A stretch of DNA of 64,000 bases from Methylobacterium sp. (GCA_020252645.1 JADCCN010000002.1:558001-622000); one strand, 5' to 3'; shown: positions 50,088 to 59,737, counted from the stretch's first letter. Notes: generated by a model from the letters alone, not told the origin. Made by a program: numbers and translations.

Positions 50088-50846
50088 ATGGCGTGGACCG
50101 AACATCTGGGCCGCTTGGCTCCCGCGAGCGGACTCGCCCCGCTGGAAGCCGAGTTGCTGCGCGCGGTGCTGCTCGTTCTGGCAGCGGGCATCCTCGCCGC
50201 CTCCGGCGCGCTCTTCGTCATTCTGCTTTATGGCTGGCTCATTCCATCCAGTTCCGTGCTGCAACTGGCCCTTGCGGCAGGCGCAGCGCTGTTGCTGATC
50301 GCTCTTCAGTTTCTTGCGCGCGCCCGGGCGGGCTCCATGGCCGACCGGGCGAGCCAGAAGCTTTTCGCCCGCCTCGATCAGGAGGGGGAGGCTGCGCGCC
50401 TGGCAAGCCAGCCGCTCATCCGCGCCTTGCGCGGCCGAAGCTTCCTTCTTGCGGCCGATTGCGGCTGGGTGCCGATCTTCCTCGTCGCCGTGCTGGTGCT
50501 GCACCCGCTCCTTGGTGCCACCACGGCCTTGGCGATGCTCCTCCTTGGCCGTTTTGGCGCAGCACCGGAGCCGCCTTTGTCGAAACCCGATGCCCCCTTC
50601 CGCGCGGGCGAACGCAGGCGGCGGCTTGCGGTTTCGAGCCTGCGCGATACCCTGCAGATCCTCCTTCTGTCGCTGGGCGGCGCGCTGGCCATGGGAGGCA
50701 CGCTGCAGATCGGGGAGATTGTGGCCGCGACCCTGCTCAGCCTGCGTGCGCTGGGCGCCCTCGGCGCTGCCCTGGAAGATGCCCCGGCGCTGAAAGCGGC
50801 CTATCGCAGCTGGCAAGGCCTGCGAACCCGCGAGGGTATCGGCTGA
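50088..50846 (+). CDS. Type I secretion-like ABC membrane domain without ATPase domain
   Basis: A 252-residue membrane protein whose order of features follows the membrane half of PrtD-type exporters: two N-terminal spans (27-49, 58-76), a cytoplasmic connector, the paired spans FLLAADCGWVPIFLVAVLVL with HPLLGATTAL (the family's LFDLPWxPxYL...HPxLG block), then LRDTLQILLLSLGGALAMGG and GEIVAATLLSLRALGAL. The protein ends exactly where the ATP-binding domain should begin; there is no Walker A anywhere. It may be a half-transporter using another ATPase, a chaperone-like membrane protein, or a truncated gene. Its stop lies one base from ugpC's stop. Confidence 0.65.
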   Translation: MAWTEHLGRLAPASGLAPLEAELLRAVLLVLAAGILAASGALFVILLYGWLIPSSSVLQLALAAGAALLLIALQFLARARAGSMADRASQKLFARLDQEGEAARLASQPLIRALRGRSFLLAADCGWVPIFLVAVLVLHPLLGATTALAMLLLGRFGAAPEPPLSKPDAPFRAGERRRRLAVSSLRDTLQILLLSLGGALAMGGTLQIGEIVAATLLSLRALGALGAALEDAPALKAAYRSWQGLRTREGIG

Positions 50847-50847
50847 A

Positions 50848-51894
50848 TCAACCAATTCGCTCGCCCGTTTCGGGGTTGAAGAAGTGCAATTGCGCAGCGG
50901 TCGCGGTGGCTCGCAAATGCTGGCCCGGCGCATGGGCCGCCCGGCCCGGCACGCGCACGATGAGCTCCGGTCCATCCCCGTTCAGCGTTCCGTAAAGATA
51001 GGTTTCCGCGCCCACCGCCTCGACCGCGCTCACCACGATGTCGATCGCCAGCCCGTTTGGGTCTGTGCCGTCCTCGTGGAGATGTTCCGGTCGCACACCC
51101 AGCACCACCGGCCCGGCCGGCCTTTGCCGCAGGGTGAGCCCGGGGATTCCGCCATCCGGCACGGTGATGAGGTTCATCGGCGGGGCCCCGATGAAACCTG
51201 CGACAAAGATGGTCTGCGGCTTCTCGTAGAGTTCCAGCGGTGCGCCCACCTGCTCCACCTGCCCCTTGTTCATCACCACGAGCTGGTCCGCGAGCGTCAT
51301 CGCCTCAAGCTGGTCATGGGTGACATAGATGGAAGTGGTCTTGAGCGCGCGCTGGAGCTTCTTGATCTCGACCCGCATCTGGATGCGCAGCTTCGCATCG
51401 AGGTTCGAGAGCGGTTCGTCGAACAGGAAGACCTTCGGCTTGCGCACGATGGCGCGGCCCATGGCCACACGCTGGCGCTGGCCGCCCGAGAGCGCCTTGG
51501 GCTTGCGCTGAAGGAAGGGCTCCACCTCGAGAATGCGCGCGGCTTCCTTCACGCGGGCATCGATTTCATCCTTGGGCGTGCCGCGATTGCGCAAGCCATA
51601 GGCCATGTTGTCATAGACCGACATATGCGGATAGAGCGCGTAGTTCTGGAAAACCATCGCGATATCGCGCTCGGCCGGCTCGATCTCGTTCACCACACGG
51701 CCATCAATGGCGCAGGTGCCGCCGGAAATCGTCTCCAGCCCCGCAACCATGCGCAGAAGCGTGGATTTCCCGCAGCCCGAAGGCCCGACAAGCACACAGA
51801 ACTGGCCATCGGCGATCTTGAGGCTCACGCCCTTCACCGCCTCCACCCCGCCTGCATAGACCTTGCGAACGGAATCGAGCCTCACGTCACTCAT
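50848..51894 (-). CDS. ugpC: sn-Glycerol-3-phosphate ABC transporter ATPase UgpC
   Basis: A 348-residue MalK-type ATPase: Walker [11 protein letters not shown]-loop [20 protein letters not shown], signature [19 protein letters not shown], Walker [12 protein letters not shown], and a C-terminal TOBE regulatory domain ([10 protein letters not shown]). Its ATG overlaps the ugpE stop (ATGA). It powers uptake by UgpA/UgpE of substrate delivered by UgpB. Confidence 0.93.
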   Translation of the reverse strand: MSDVRLDSVRKVYAGGVEAVKGVSLKIADGQFCVLVGPSGCGKSTLLRMVAGLETISGGTCAIDGRVVNEIEPAERDIAMVFQNYALYPHMSVYDNMAYGLRNRGTPKDEIDARVKEAARILEVEPFLQRKPKALSGGQRQRVAMGRAIVRKPKVFLFDEPLSNLDAKLRIQMRVEIKKLQRALKTTSIYVTHDQLEAMTLADQLVVMNKGQVEQVGAPLELYEKPQTIFVAGFIGAPPMNLITVPDGGIPGLTLRQRPAGPVVLGVRPEHLHEDGTDPNGLAIDIVVSAVEAVGAETYLYGTLNGDGPELIVRVPGRAAHAPGQHLRATATAAQLHFFNPETGERIG

Positions 51895-52739
51895 TTTTCG
51901 GTCTCCACGAGGCCCTTCACGAAGAGTTTCTGCATCACGACCACCACGATCACCGGCGGCAGCATGGCGAGGATGGCGGTGGCCATGGCAAGCTGCCATT
52001 CGGTCAGCGCATCCTGCGTCACGATCATCTTCTTGATGCCGATGACGATGGTCTGCATGTTGTCCTTGGTGGTGATGAGGAGCGGCCAGAGATATTGGTT
52101 CCAGCCATAGATGAACTGCACCACGAACATGGCCGCGACCGAGGTGATCGAGAGCGGCACGAGGGTGTCGAAGAAGAATTTCATCGGCCCCGCGCCATCG
52201 ATCTTCGAGGCCTCGACCAGTTCGTCCGGCACGGTCATGAAGAACTGGCGGAAGAGCAGCGTCGCGGTCGCCGAGGCGATGAGCGGAATGGTGAGGCCCG
52301 CGAAGGTGTCGAGCAGCTTGAGGTCCGCCACGATCTTGTAGGTGGGGAAAATGCGCACTTCCACCGGCAGCATCAGGGTGATGAAGATGATCCAGAACGC
52401 CGCCATGCGGAATGGAAAGCGGAAATAGACCACCGCGAAGGCCGAGATGAGCGAGATCGCGATTTTGCCGAGCGCGATGCACATCGCCATGATGAGGGAA
52501 TTGAGCATCATCGTGCCCACCGGCTCGCGAGTCGAGGACGAGGTGCCGATGAAGATCGTGCGGTAATAGTTCTCGAGAAAATGCGGGCCCGGCCGCAAGG
52601 GCATCTGGCCGTTCGAGATCGTCGCGGCATCCCAGGTGGAGGCCACGAAGGCCACATAGACCGGGAAAGCCACGATCGCGATGCCGAGGAGCAGCACCAG
52701 ATGCGGCACGAAATCGAGGAGGCGCCTGCGTTCAACCAT
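51891..52739 (-). CDS. ugpE: Glycerol-3-phosphate ABC transporter permease UgpE
   Basis: A 282-residue binding-protein-dependent permease with six spans and the EAA loop [21 protein letters not shown] that contacts the ATPase. The order [14 protein letters not shown]...[11 protein letters not shown] fits the UgpE group. The start overlaps the creatininase stop by one base (TGATG). Confidence 0.93.
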   Translation of the reverse strand: MVERRRLLDFVPHLVLLLGIAIVAFPVYVAFVASTWDAATISNGQMPLRPGPHFLENYYRTIFIGTSSSTREPVGTMMLNSLIMAMCIALGKIAISLISAFAVVYFRFPFRMAAFWIIFITLMLPVEVRIFPTYKIVADLKLLDTFAGLTIPLIASATATLLFRQFFMTVPDELVEASKIDGAGPMKFFFDTLVPLSITSVAAMFVVQFIYGWNQYLWPLLITTKDNMQTIVIGIKKMIVTQDALTEWQLAMATAILAMLPPVIVVVVMQKLFVKGLVETEK

Positions 52740-53497
52740 CAGCTCCGGCCCTCGGGTCCCGAAATCCAGCCGGCGAGCGCCTCGGCGCAGGCTGCAACGA
52801 GTTTCTCGCCCTTCTCGCGCGTGGCGACGCGGGCATCCCCGATCACGCCCGAGGGTGTCATCTCGGCGAAAGGCCGATAACGCGCGACCACCGGGCGCAT
52901 GAGGGCACCCGATTCCGCCTCCAGCATGCCATAAGCCCCGGAGAGGCGATCGGCGCGGACCTCATCGGGCTGCAGGGCCATCATCATCGAGGTTTCCACC
53001 TCGCAGGCATGCATCGTGCCGTCCTGCTTTTCGAGCAGCGGGGCGATGGCGGGCTTGGCGAGTTCGAAATAGGTCGCGGCGCGCAGCGAGAGCGTCGTCT
53101 CCCGCGCGAAATCGGGCAGGAAGGCCCCGAGCGCCGCGATGTTGCCGCCATGGCCATTGACGATCAGGACGCGCTTGAAACCATGCCGCTCGATGCTCTT
53201 CAGCAGGCAGATCAGCACCGCGCGATAGGTCGGGATATCGAGCGTGAAGGTGCCACCCAGGGCCATGTGATGTTCGGCCATGCCGACCCAGAGCGTCGGC
53301 GCGACGATGCACGCGCCCTCGGCCAACCGCTCGGCCGCAAGCCGGCAGACGGCCTCGCAGAGATAGGTATCGACCCCCACCGCCAGATGCGGACCGTGCT
53401 GCTCCATCGAGGCCACGGGCAGGATGACCAGCGCGCCGGCCTTGGCGAGCGCGTTGAGCTCCGGTGCCGTGCGCTCCTTCCACATCACGGATGACAT
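52739..53497 (-). CDS. Creatininase-family amidohydrolase inside the ugp operon
   Basis: A 252-residue metal-dependent hydrolase with the family ligands: E32 and H34 in SMEQHGPHL, D43 in GVDTYL, NGHGGN near 115, and HACEVETSMM near 163. Relatives hydrolyse creatinine or N-formyl groups of biosynthetic intermediates. One-base TGATG overlaps on both sides (ugpA stop, ugpE start) show it is translated with the transporter, so its substrate may be something the transporter brings in. That link is inferred. Confidence 0.88.
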   Translation of the reverse strand: MSSVMWKERTAPELNALAKAGALVILPVASMEQHGPHLAVGVDTYLCEAVCRLAAERLAEGACIVAPTLWVGMAEHHMALGGTFTLDIPTYRAVLICLLKSIERHGFKRVLIVNGHGGNIAALGAFLPDFARETTLSLRAATYFELAKPAIAPLLEKQDGTMHACEVETSMMMALQPDEVRADRLSGAYGMLEAESGALMRPVVARYRPFAEMTPSGVIGDARVATREKGEKLVAACAEALAGWISGPEGRS

Positions 53498-54378
53498 CAG
53501 TATTGCACCTTTCGCTCGACATAGCGGAACTGGATCGCGGTCAGCGCGATGACGATCACCATGAGGATCACCGATTGCGCGGCCGAGCCGCCGAGATCGC
53601 CGCCGCTCTTCCCATCCGAGAACACCTTGTAGACGAGCGTCTCGGTTGCCCTCGCGGGGCCGCCCTGCGTCGCCGCATCGATGATGCCGAAGGTATCGAA
53701 GAAGACATAGACGATGTTCACCACCAGCAGGAAGAACGTCGTCGGCGAGAGCAGCGGGAAGATGATGGTCCAGAAGCGGCGCATGGGTGTCGCGCCATCA
53801 ATCGCGGCGGCCTCGATCACCGATTTCGGGATCGCCTGCAGCCCCGCGAGGAAGAACAGGAAATTGTAGGAGATCTGCTTCCAGGTCGCCGCCATCACCA
53901 CCAGAGTCATGGCGTGATTCTGATCGAGCAGCGGGTTCCATTCGAAGCCGGCCGCGCGCAGGGCCTGGCTGACAAGCCCCAGCGAGGGCTGGAACATGAA
54001 GAGCCAGAGCACGCCGGCAATGGCCGGAGCCACCGCATAGGGCCAGATCAGCAGCGTCTTGTAGCCGGTTGCGAACTTGATGTGCTTGTCCGCCTGCACC
54101 GCGAAGAGCAGAGCGATGGAGAGCGAGAAAAACGCAACCAGCGACGAGAAGATCGCCGTCGTCAGCATGGTGCGATAGTAATCCGGCTTCGAGAACAGGA
54201 TCTGGTAGTTCTCGAGCCAGACGAACTCGGTGGAAAGCCCGAAGGCGTCCTGCACGAGGAAGCTCTGCCACACGGCTTGCCCGGCCGGCAGATAGAAGAA
54301 GATCAGCGTGACCAGCAATTGCGGCGCGAGCAGAACAAACGGCAGAAGCTTGCCATGGAATACCACGCGCTTTTCCAA
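53497..54378 (-). CDS. ugpA: Glycerol-3-phosphate ABC transporter permease UgpA
   Basis: A 293-residue permease with six spans; begins [20 protein letters not shown], contains [10 protein letters not shown], the EAA loop [18 protein letters not shown] and ends RYVERKVQY, all UgpA-like. Its gene follows ugpB by 64 bases. Confidence 0.93.
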   Translation of the reverse strand: MEKRVVFHGKLLPFVLLAPQLLVTLIFFYLPAGQAVWQSFLVQDAFGLSTEFVWLENYQILFSKPDYYRTMLTTAIFSSLVAFFSLSIALLFAVQADKHIKFATGYKTLLIWPYAVAPAIAGVLWLFMFQPSLGLVSQALRAAGFEWNPLLDQNHAMTLVVMAATWKQISYNFLFFLAGLQAIPKSVIEAAAIDGATPMRRFWTIIFPLLSPTTFFLLVVNIVYVFFDTFGIIDAATQGGPARATETLVYKVFSDGKSGGDLGGSAAQSVILMVIVIALTAIQFRYVERKVQY

Positions 54379-54442
54379 GCCAGACCTCCCGTGACAAGAA
54401 ACAGCCGGGCGCTTCTGTCGCCCGGCCGCAGGATCTCGGCGT

Positions 54443-55765
54443 TCAGCGCGAAACCGTCCGCTCGAACTGGCGCAGCATCTCGTTGCCGCGGCTTACGGAG
54501 GCATCCATCGCTTCCTTGGCCGTTTTCTTGCCCGTCAGCGCGGCTTCATACTCCTCCGCCCAGATGTCACGGATCTGCACGAGGCTGCCGAAACGCAGTC
54601 CGCGCGAATTCTCCGTCGGCTCCTTGTTGTTGAGTTGCAGGAGCGGCGTCTCCAGATGCGGGTTCTGCTTGTAGAAGCCCGAGGACCTCACCTTCTCGTA
54701 GGCCGCCTTGGTGATCGGGAGATAACCCGATTCCGTGTGCAGCTTCACCTGGCGATCGACATCCGAGAGGAAGGTGAAGAACCTCGCCACACCCTTGTAT
54801 TCATCCGCCTTCTTGCCGCCCATCACCCAGAGCGAGGCACCGCCGATGATCGAGTTCTGCGGGGCGCCGGCGACATCCGGGTAATATGGCATCACGGCAT
54901 TCGACCACTCGAATTTCGCATTCGCGCGGACATTGCCGAAAAAGGCCGAGGAGGTGAGGAAGAGCGGGCACTCGCCCGAGGTGAAGCGGCCTTCACCCGT
55001 GTTCGTGCGGCCCGAATAATCGAAGGTCTTGTCCTTCTGCAGGTCCATCAGGTTCTGCAGATGGCGCACATGCAGCGGCGAGTTGATCTGGAAGGTCGTG
55101 TCGAACCCGTCCATGCCATTGGCCCTGGTGCCGATCGGCACGTTATGCCAGGCCGAGAACTGCTCGATGTTGAGCCAGGTGATCCAGGCGGTCGAGAAAC
55201 CGCAGGTCGGGCTCACGGTCTTGAGCTTCCGGGCGGCGTCGAACACTTCCGGCCAGGTCTTCGGCGGCTTTTCCGGATCAAGGCCCGCCTGGCGGAACTT
55301 GTCCTTGTTGATCCACATCACCGCCGAGGATGAATTGAAGGGGAACGAGAGCATCTCGCCCTTCGATGTCGAGTAATAGCCGGTGATGGCCGGCAGGTAG
55401 CTTTTCGGGTCGAATTTCTCGCCCGCTTCCTTCATGAGGTCCTGCACCGGCTTGATCGCGCCCTTGGCGCCCATCATCGTCGCGGTGCCCACCTCGAAGA
55501 CCTGCAGGATATGCGGCGCATTGCCCGCCCGGAAGGCGGCGATGCCCGCATTCAGCGTATCCGGGTAGGAGCCCTTGTAGGCCGGAACGACCTTGTATTC
55601 CTTCTGGCTCTGATTGAACTCTTCGGCGAGCCGCACGATGACGTCGTTGTTGGCGCCCGTCATGGCGTGCCACCATTGCAGCTCAACCTGCGCGAAAGCC
55701 GGCGTGATGCCGAGGGCCGACAGCGCGAGGGCCGCTCCGCACAGGAGACGACGATTGATGTTCAT
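54443..55765 (-). CDS. ugpB: Glycerol-3-phosphate-binding periplasmic protein UgpB
   Basis: A 440-residue substrate-binding protein. Signal peptide [21 protein letters not shown]; then [53 protein letters not shown] and [12 protein letters not shown], which follow E. coli UgpB almost block for block. It should bind glycerol-3-phosphate and its diesters. Start at MNINRRLL behind GGAGG; a much longer frame upstream is spurious. First gene of the operon. Confidence 0.94.
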   Translation of the reverse strand: MNINRRLLCGAALALSALGITPAFAQVELQWWHAMTGANNDVIVRLAEEFNQSQKEYKVVPAYKGSYPDTLNAGIAAFRAGNAPHILQVFEVGTATMMGAKGAIKPVQDLMKEAGEKFDPKSYLPAITGYYSTSKGEMLSFPFNSSSAVMWINKDKFRQAGLDPEKPPKTWPEVFDAARKLKTVSPTCGFSTAWITWLNIEQFSAWHNVPIGTRANGMDGFDTTFQINSPLHVRHLQNLMDLQKDKTFDYSGRTNTGEGRFTSGECPLFLTSSAFFGNVRANAKFEWSNAVMPYYPDVAGAPQNSIIGGASLWVMGGKKADEYKGVARFFTFLSDVDRQVKLHTESGYLPITKAAYEKVRSSGFYKQNPHLETPLLQLNNKEPTENSRGLRFGSLVQIRDIWAEEYEAALTGKKTAKEAMDASVSRGNEMLRQFERTVSR

Positions 55766-55861
55766 GAAGCAATCCTCCCTGGCCGCCCTGTCTCGTGTCC
55801 TTGCGCGGCACTGCAAGGCCACGCTTATCCGCAGGGTCGACAACAGGTTCATGAAAGAGCA

Positions 55862-55879
55862 ATGTCGGTCCGATGACAA
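55862..55879 (-). promoter_or_regulatory. Possible Pho box upstream of ugpB
   Basis: On the minus strand TTGTCAT, four bases, CCGACAT, i.e. two imperfect copies of the PhoB half-site CTGTCAT (6/7 and 5/7 matches) at the right 11-base period, about 97 bases before ugpB. Phosphate-starvation control of ugp is well known; the site itself is only a pattern match. Confidence 0.35.
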
Positions 55880-56046
55880 GGGGGCATGGTTCGCCGGCAA
55901 TGGACCGAACGACATGTTCTGCGGCTCTCCCGAAGAACCAAGAAAGCCGGTCTGCTCCGGTGCGCGCGCCCGCCAGCACCGTGACAAGGCCGGACAGCCG
56001 CGGGAAGAGCTGGTCAAGCCCCTCCACAGCCCTGGCAAGGCATGGC

Positions 56047-56226
56047 GCGATGGCTGGCGATCCCGACAGGATTCGAACAACCCGTCGAGCCCTGGCGAAG
56101 ACGGGAAGGAGCAATCGCAGGTTCGCAGGAGACGTCGCGATGGCTGGCGATCCCGACAGGATTCGAACCACCCGTCGAGCCCTGGCGAAGACGGGAAGGA
56201 GCAATCGCAGGTTCGCAGGAGACGTC
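56047..56226. repeat. 90-bp tandem repeat (two full units) extending into tRNA-Arg
   Basis: Units at 56047-56136 and 56137-56226 are nearly identical; a third, partial unit runs into the tRNA gene. Each unit carries TGGCGATCCCGACAGGATTC and GAAC, the complement of the tRNA acceptor strand plus T-arm, then a CCCGTC/GACGGG hairpin. So the 3' end of the tRNA is present three times. No integrase gene is here. The rest of the 55766-56046 gap shows no gene. Confidence 0.9.
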
Positions 56227-56234
56227 GCGATGGC

Positions 56235-56311
56235 TGGCGATCCCGACAGGATTCGAACCTGTGACCTACAGTTTAGGAAACTGCCGCTCTATCCTGCTGA
56301 GCTACGGGACC
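56235..56311 (-). tRNA. tRNA-Arg (anticodon CCU)
   Basis: A 77-base tRNA with encoded CCA. Acceptor GGTCCCG pairs with CGGGATC (one G-U), D-stem GCTC/GAGC, anticodon stem GCAGT/ACTGT with loop TTCCTAA (anticodon CCT, reads AGG), T-stem ACAGG/CCTGT with loop TTCGAAT, discriminator G. A single-copy-type arginine tRNA and a frequent integration target. Confidence 0.96.
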
Positions 56312-56346
56312 GTTCAGAACGAAGGCACCTAGCAGGTTTTCGGCCC

Positions 56347-57177
56347 TTGTGCATCCCTCTCCTGTTTGTTGTCGCAGCGCTTCTCGCCGCTTCCGGCCTT
56401 GCGCATGCTCAGATCCCCGCCAGCCGACCCTGCGCGCCCGAGGGCGCCCTGCCCGCCGATGTGCAGCGAATCGAGGCGGACGGGACGATCGCGCTCAAGC
56501 AGGGGCCGATGCTTCGGCTCGCCAACATCGCCTGGCCGGATCATCTGGAGCCGAACCTGCGCGAGAAGCTCGCGAAGGGGCTCGTCGAAGCGTTCCGGGA
56601 CCAGAGAGTGAGCTGGAAGCCGGTCGCGCCGCCGGATCGCTGGGGCGCCATACCCGCCTTCATCTTCGTGCAGGAGCCCGATTCGCCATCGGCTGCGGCA
56701 TTGCCGCCTTTCTGGCTGCAGGCCGGCATGGTCGAAGCCGGGCTGGTGCCGGCCTGGCCGGAGATCACCGGCGAATGCTGGGAAGAACTGCTCACCCATG
56801 AGGCTGTAGCGATCGGCCAGAGGCGCGGGCATTGGGCGCCGCGTGTGCAATCCCGGAGGCTGGCCGGCATCGAGGCCGATCCCCCGCGCCAGGCCGGCCG
56901 GCGGATGGCGGTGATCTGGACAATATCCGGCGTGCGGCGGTGGCGGGAAATCTTCTTCCTCAACATCCGGAATTCCGCGCGCGCCGGCCCGGCCCTTTCG
57001 GCAACCGCCACGACCATATCCGCCCTCACCCGGCGCGGGCTGCCGCCCGAATCGCTCGTCAACCGGCGGGTCGTCGCGCGCTTCATTGTCGCGCATGAGG
57101 GTTTGAGCCGCTCCCGGCTCGAGAGCGCAGACCACCTCACCGTGCTCGAAAAGGCCAGCCCGGCATCACAGCGATGA
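56347..57177 (+). CDS. Exported thermonuclease-like (SNase-fold) protein
   Basis: About 276 residues from a TTG start at 56347; a signal peptide (LLFVVAALLAASGLAHAQ) follows at once. The open frame continues upstream but through the tRNA, so it must start after 56311. VQRIEADGTIALKQGPMLRL, DRWGAIPAFIFVQ, PFWLQAGMVEAGLVPAWPE and the late GHWAPR recall the staphylococcal nuclease fold, but the catalytic Arg/Glu set is not clearly conserved. Residues beyond 190 are unassigned. Overlaps the M48 gene by four bases. Confidence 0.6.
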   Translation: MCIPLLFVVAALLAASGLAHAQIPASRPCAPEGALPADVQRIEADGTIALKQGPMLRLANIAWPDHLEPNLREKLAKGLVEAFRDQRVSWKPVAPPDRWGAIPAFIFVQEPDSPSAAALPPFWLQAGMVEAGLVPAWPEITGECWEELLTHEAVAIGQRRGHWAPRVQSRRLAGIEADPPRQAGRRMAVIWTISGVRRWREIFFLNIRNSARAGPALSATATTISALTRRGLPPESLVNRRVVARFIVAHEGLSRSRLESADHLTVLEKASPASQR

Positions 57178-58733
57178 CACAATCGCCACTTCAGTTTAAG
57201 AAGAACCGGATGTTCCGGGTGCCTTGCCGATCCATGCTCCTGACAACCGTGCGTTTTCCCTCCATCCTCCCGCCGCTCTCGCATATCCTTGCGACTGCCC
57301 TGCTTGCGGGGGCGCTCGCGGGCTGCGTCAGCGACACGATCCCCATTTCGATGGACGAGCCGCAGCGGGTGGAATTGCCCGGCACAATGCCGATGCTGGA
57401 ACCCGGCACGGCTCTCGAGCGCGAGCACCAGCGTCTCATCCGCAGCTTCGGCGGCGAGTATCGCGCCCCGCGCCTGCAGTCGCTGCTGAGCGAGATCGCC
57501 CACCGGCTGCGGCTTGTCTCGGATCGGCCCAACGAGACCTATCGCGTCACCATTCTGAACTCACCGAGCGTGAATGCCTTCGCGCTGCCAAACGGCTATG
57601 TCTATATCACGCGCGGGCTGCTCGCGCTCGCGAATGACACCGCGGAGGCGGCTTCGGTGATCGCGCACGAGATCGCGCATGTCACCGGTCGGCACGCGAT
57701 GGAGCGCGCGGAACTCGAGAGCCGATCCGTGCTGGTCAGCCGCGTGCATCAGGAAGTGCTTGCCAATCCCGGCGCAGGCCGATTGATGCGCGACCAGAGC
57801 CGGATCGCGCTCGCAAGCTTCTCGCGCCAGCAGGAAATCGATGCCGACGAACTGGGCGTGCGCGCCATCGCCAAGGCCGGCTATGAGGCGCATGGCGCGG
57901 TGCGCTTCCTCGTGGCGCTCGATCGCACGAGCCGGATGCGCAACAGCGTCGATGATCCGAACGCGACCGAGAAGAACGATATTCTCGCAACCCATCCGAC
58001 CACGCCGGAGCGGCTGGAAAAGGCCATCGCGGTCGCGCGCCAGTTCGGGGCGCCCGGCATCGGCGAGGCCAATCGCATGCAATGGCTGCAGGCGATCAAC
58101 GGCATTGCCTATGGCGAGGATGCCAACCAGGGCCTGATCCGCGGCCAGAGTTTCCTGCATCCGCGCCTGCGCTTCACCTTCGAAGCGCCCGAGGGTTTCA
58201 CGCTGGAAAACTCGCCGCATGCCGTTCTGGGTGTCTCGCCTGGTGGCAACGAAGCCTTGCGGCTTGATTCCTCGCGCGGAGAGCCTGAGCGCTCGCTGAC
58301 GGCGCTGCTCGCCCTGAACCCGATCGAAGGCATCGCCATCACCGATCTCAACGAAACCACGGTCGGCAACCTGCCGGCCGCACTGGGCCTCGCGCGCGGG
58401 CCGGACTGGACCTTCCGGGTGGTGCTGATCCGCATGGGTGAGAATGTCTTCCGCTTCATCTTCGCCGCGCAGAATTTCAGCGCGGAAGCCGATCAGCGTT
58501 TTCTCGCCGTGGCCAAGAGCTTCCGGCAACTGAGCGAGGATGAGGCGAAGCGCCTCCGGGGCCAACGCATCGGCCTCGTCATGGCCCGCGCGGGTGACCG
58601 GCCTGAAGATCTGGTCGTGAACCACATGGCGAATGTGGCGCAGGGTCTGGAGCGCTTCTATGTGCTGAACGGATTGGCGCCGGACGACATGCTCGAGCCC
58701 GGCCGGCACTACAAGATCATCGCCGGCGGCTGA
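57174..58733 (+). CDS. M48-family metalloprotease lipoprotein (BepA-like)
   Basis: A 519-residue zinc protease. Lipobox ALAGC with C51 (the first 20 residues may be an over-long start; MLLTTVRF at residue 21 is an alternative). Zinc motif HEIAH with H165, E166, H169 and the third ligand in QQEIDADELG. A C-terminal region after about 310 is BepA-like but lacks clear TPR repeats. Likely checks outer-membrane protein assembly in the periplasm. Stop abuts the rpoH stop. Confidence 0.88.
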   Translation: MTQSPLQFKKNRMFRVPCRSMLLTTVRFPSILPPLSHILATALLAGALAGCVSDTIPISMDEPQRVELPGTMPMLEPGTALEREHQRLIRSFGGEYRAPRLQSLLSEIAHRLRLVSDRPNETYRVTILNSPSVNAFALPNGYVYITRGLLALANDTAEAASVIAHEIAHVTGRHAMERAELESRSVLVSRVHQEVLANPGAGRLMRDQSRIALASFSRQQEIDADELGVRAIAKAGYEAHGAVRFLVALDRTSRMRNSVDDPNATEKNDILATHPTTPERLEKAIAVARQFGAPGIGEANRMQWLQAINGIAYGEDANQGLIRGQSFLHPRLRFTFEAPEGFTLENSPHAVLGVSPGGNEALRLDSSRGEPERSLTALLALNPIEGIAITDLNETTVGNLPAALGLARGPDWTFRVVLIRMGENVFRFIFAAQNFSAEADQRFLAVAKSFRQLSEDEAKRLRGQRIGLVMARAGDRPEDLVVNHMANVAQGLERFYVLNGLAPDDMLEPGRHYKIIAGG

Positions 58734-59612
58734 TCATCCGGAAATCGCGGCGGCTTCCGCAAAGCGTGGATTGCGCTCGATCAGAGCCTTCTTGAGCTTT
58801 TCCAGCGCCCGGTTCTCGATCTGGCGCACGCGCTCCTTGGAGATGCCGAGCTTGGAACCGAGAGCTTCCAGCGTCTCTCCCTCTTCCGAGAGGCGGCGAT
58901 CGCGCAGGATGCGCAATTCCCGCTCGGAGAGCACCGTGAGTGCTGATCGCAGCCAGTCATGGCGGCGTTCGGTGTCGATCTGGTCGCCCACCAGCTCATC
59001 CGGCAGGGGCTTGTCGTCGGCGAAGAAATCGAGGCGGACCGAATCGGCGGAACCCTCTTCCGAAACAGGAGCGTGAAGCGACATGTCCGGCGCGGAGAGC
59101 CGCGCTTCCATCGCCATCACATCCGCCTTCTGAACGCCGACGGCCGCCGCGATTTCGGCATGCACATCGACATTCGGATCACCATCGGCCTTCTGGAGAA
59201 TGCGTAAGCGCAGCCGGCGGAGGTTGAAGAACAGGGCCTTCTGGGCGGAGCTGGTGCCGCCGCGCACGATGGACCAGTTGCGCAGCACGAAATCCTGGAT
59301 GGAGGCGCGGATCCACCAGGTCGCATAGGTGGAAAAGCGCACTTCGCGATCGGGCTCGAAGCGGGCGGCGGCTTCCAGCAGGCCCACATGGCCTTCCTGG
59401 ATGAGATCGGAAACCGGCAGGCCGTAATTGCGGAACCGGGCGGCGATGGAGATCACGAGGCGCATATGCGCGGTTGTCAGCTGGTGGAGAGCATCCTTGT
59501 CCTGATGATCCCGCCAGCGAACAGCGAGCGCGTGCTCACCTTCGCGTGTGAGAAAGGGGGCATCCATTGCCGCCCGGACAAAGGACCGACGAACTCCCGC
59601 GAGCTGCGCCAT
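58734..59612 (-). CDS. rpoH: RNA polymerase sigma-32 factor, RpoH2 type
   Basis: A 292-residue sigma-70-family factor with region 2 (LIQEGHVGLLEAAARFEPDR, RFSTYATWWIRASIQDFVLR), the RpoH box area QKALFFNLRRLR, and region 4 with LGISKERVRQIENRALEKLK. The N-terminus (FLTREGEHALAVRWRDHQD) resembles the second RpoH of Rhizobiales (RpoH2), which serves oxidative and general stress, rather than RpoH1. Strong ribosome site AGGGAGG supports the start. Confidence 0.9.
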   Translation of the reverse strand: MAQLAGVRRSFVRAAMDAPFLTREGEHALAVRWRDHQDKDALHQLTTAHMRLVISIAARFRNYGLPVSDLIQEGHVGLLEAAARFEPDREVRFSTYATWWIRASIQDFVLRNWSIVRGGTSSAQKALFFNLRRLRLRILQKADGDPNVDVHAEIAAAVGVQKADVMAMEARLSAPDMSLHAPVSEEGSADSVRLDFFADDKPLPDELVGDQIDTERRHDWLRSALTVLSERELRILRDRRLSEEGETLEALGSKLGISKERVRQIENRALEKLKKALIERNPRFAEAAAISG

Positions 59613-59737
59613 GCGTGACCTCCCTGTGTCACCTTTCTGCCTGAGCTACGCGGCGAGATGATGGCCGGATCACAGCGGCTAACGGATTCTTTCCAAACGC
59701 GATTTGCACAATTCGCGCATCCTCTTTGAAACGCGCA

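Noticed and set aside
56047-56258. CRISPR-like array
   Set aside because: Repeat units are 90 bp, directly adjacent, have no spacers, and contain tRNA sequence.
55873-56346. Plus-strand frame continuing upstream of the nuclease-like gene, with repeats of GWRSRQDSN
   Set aside because: It translates the 90-bp tandem repeats and the antisense of a tRNA; the period of 90 merely keeps the frame open.
59613-59737. EcfG-type (GGAAC...CGTT) promoter upstream of rpoH
   Set aside because: GGAAA and CGTT are present but only about five bases apart, far from the required spacing.
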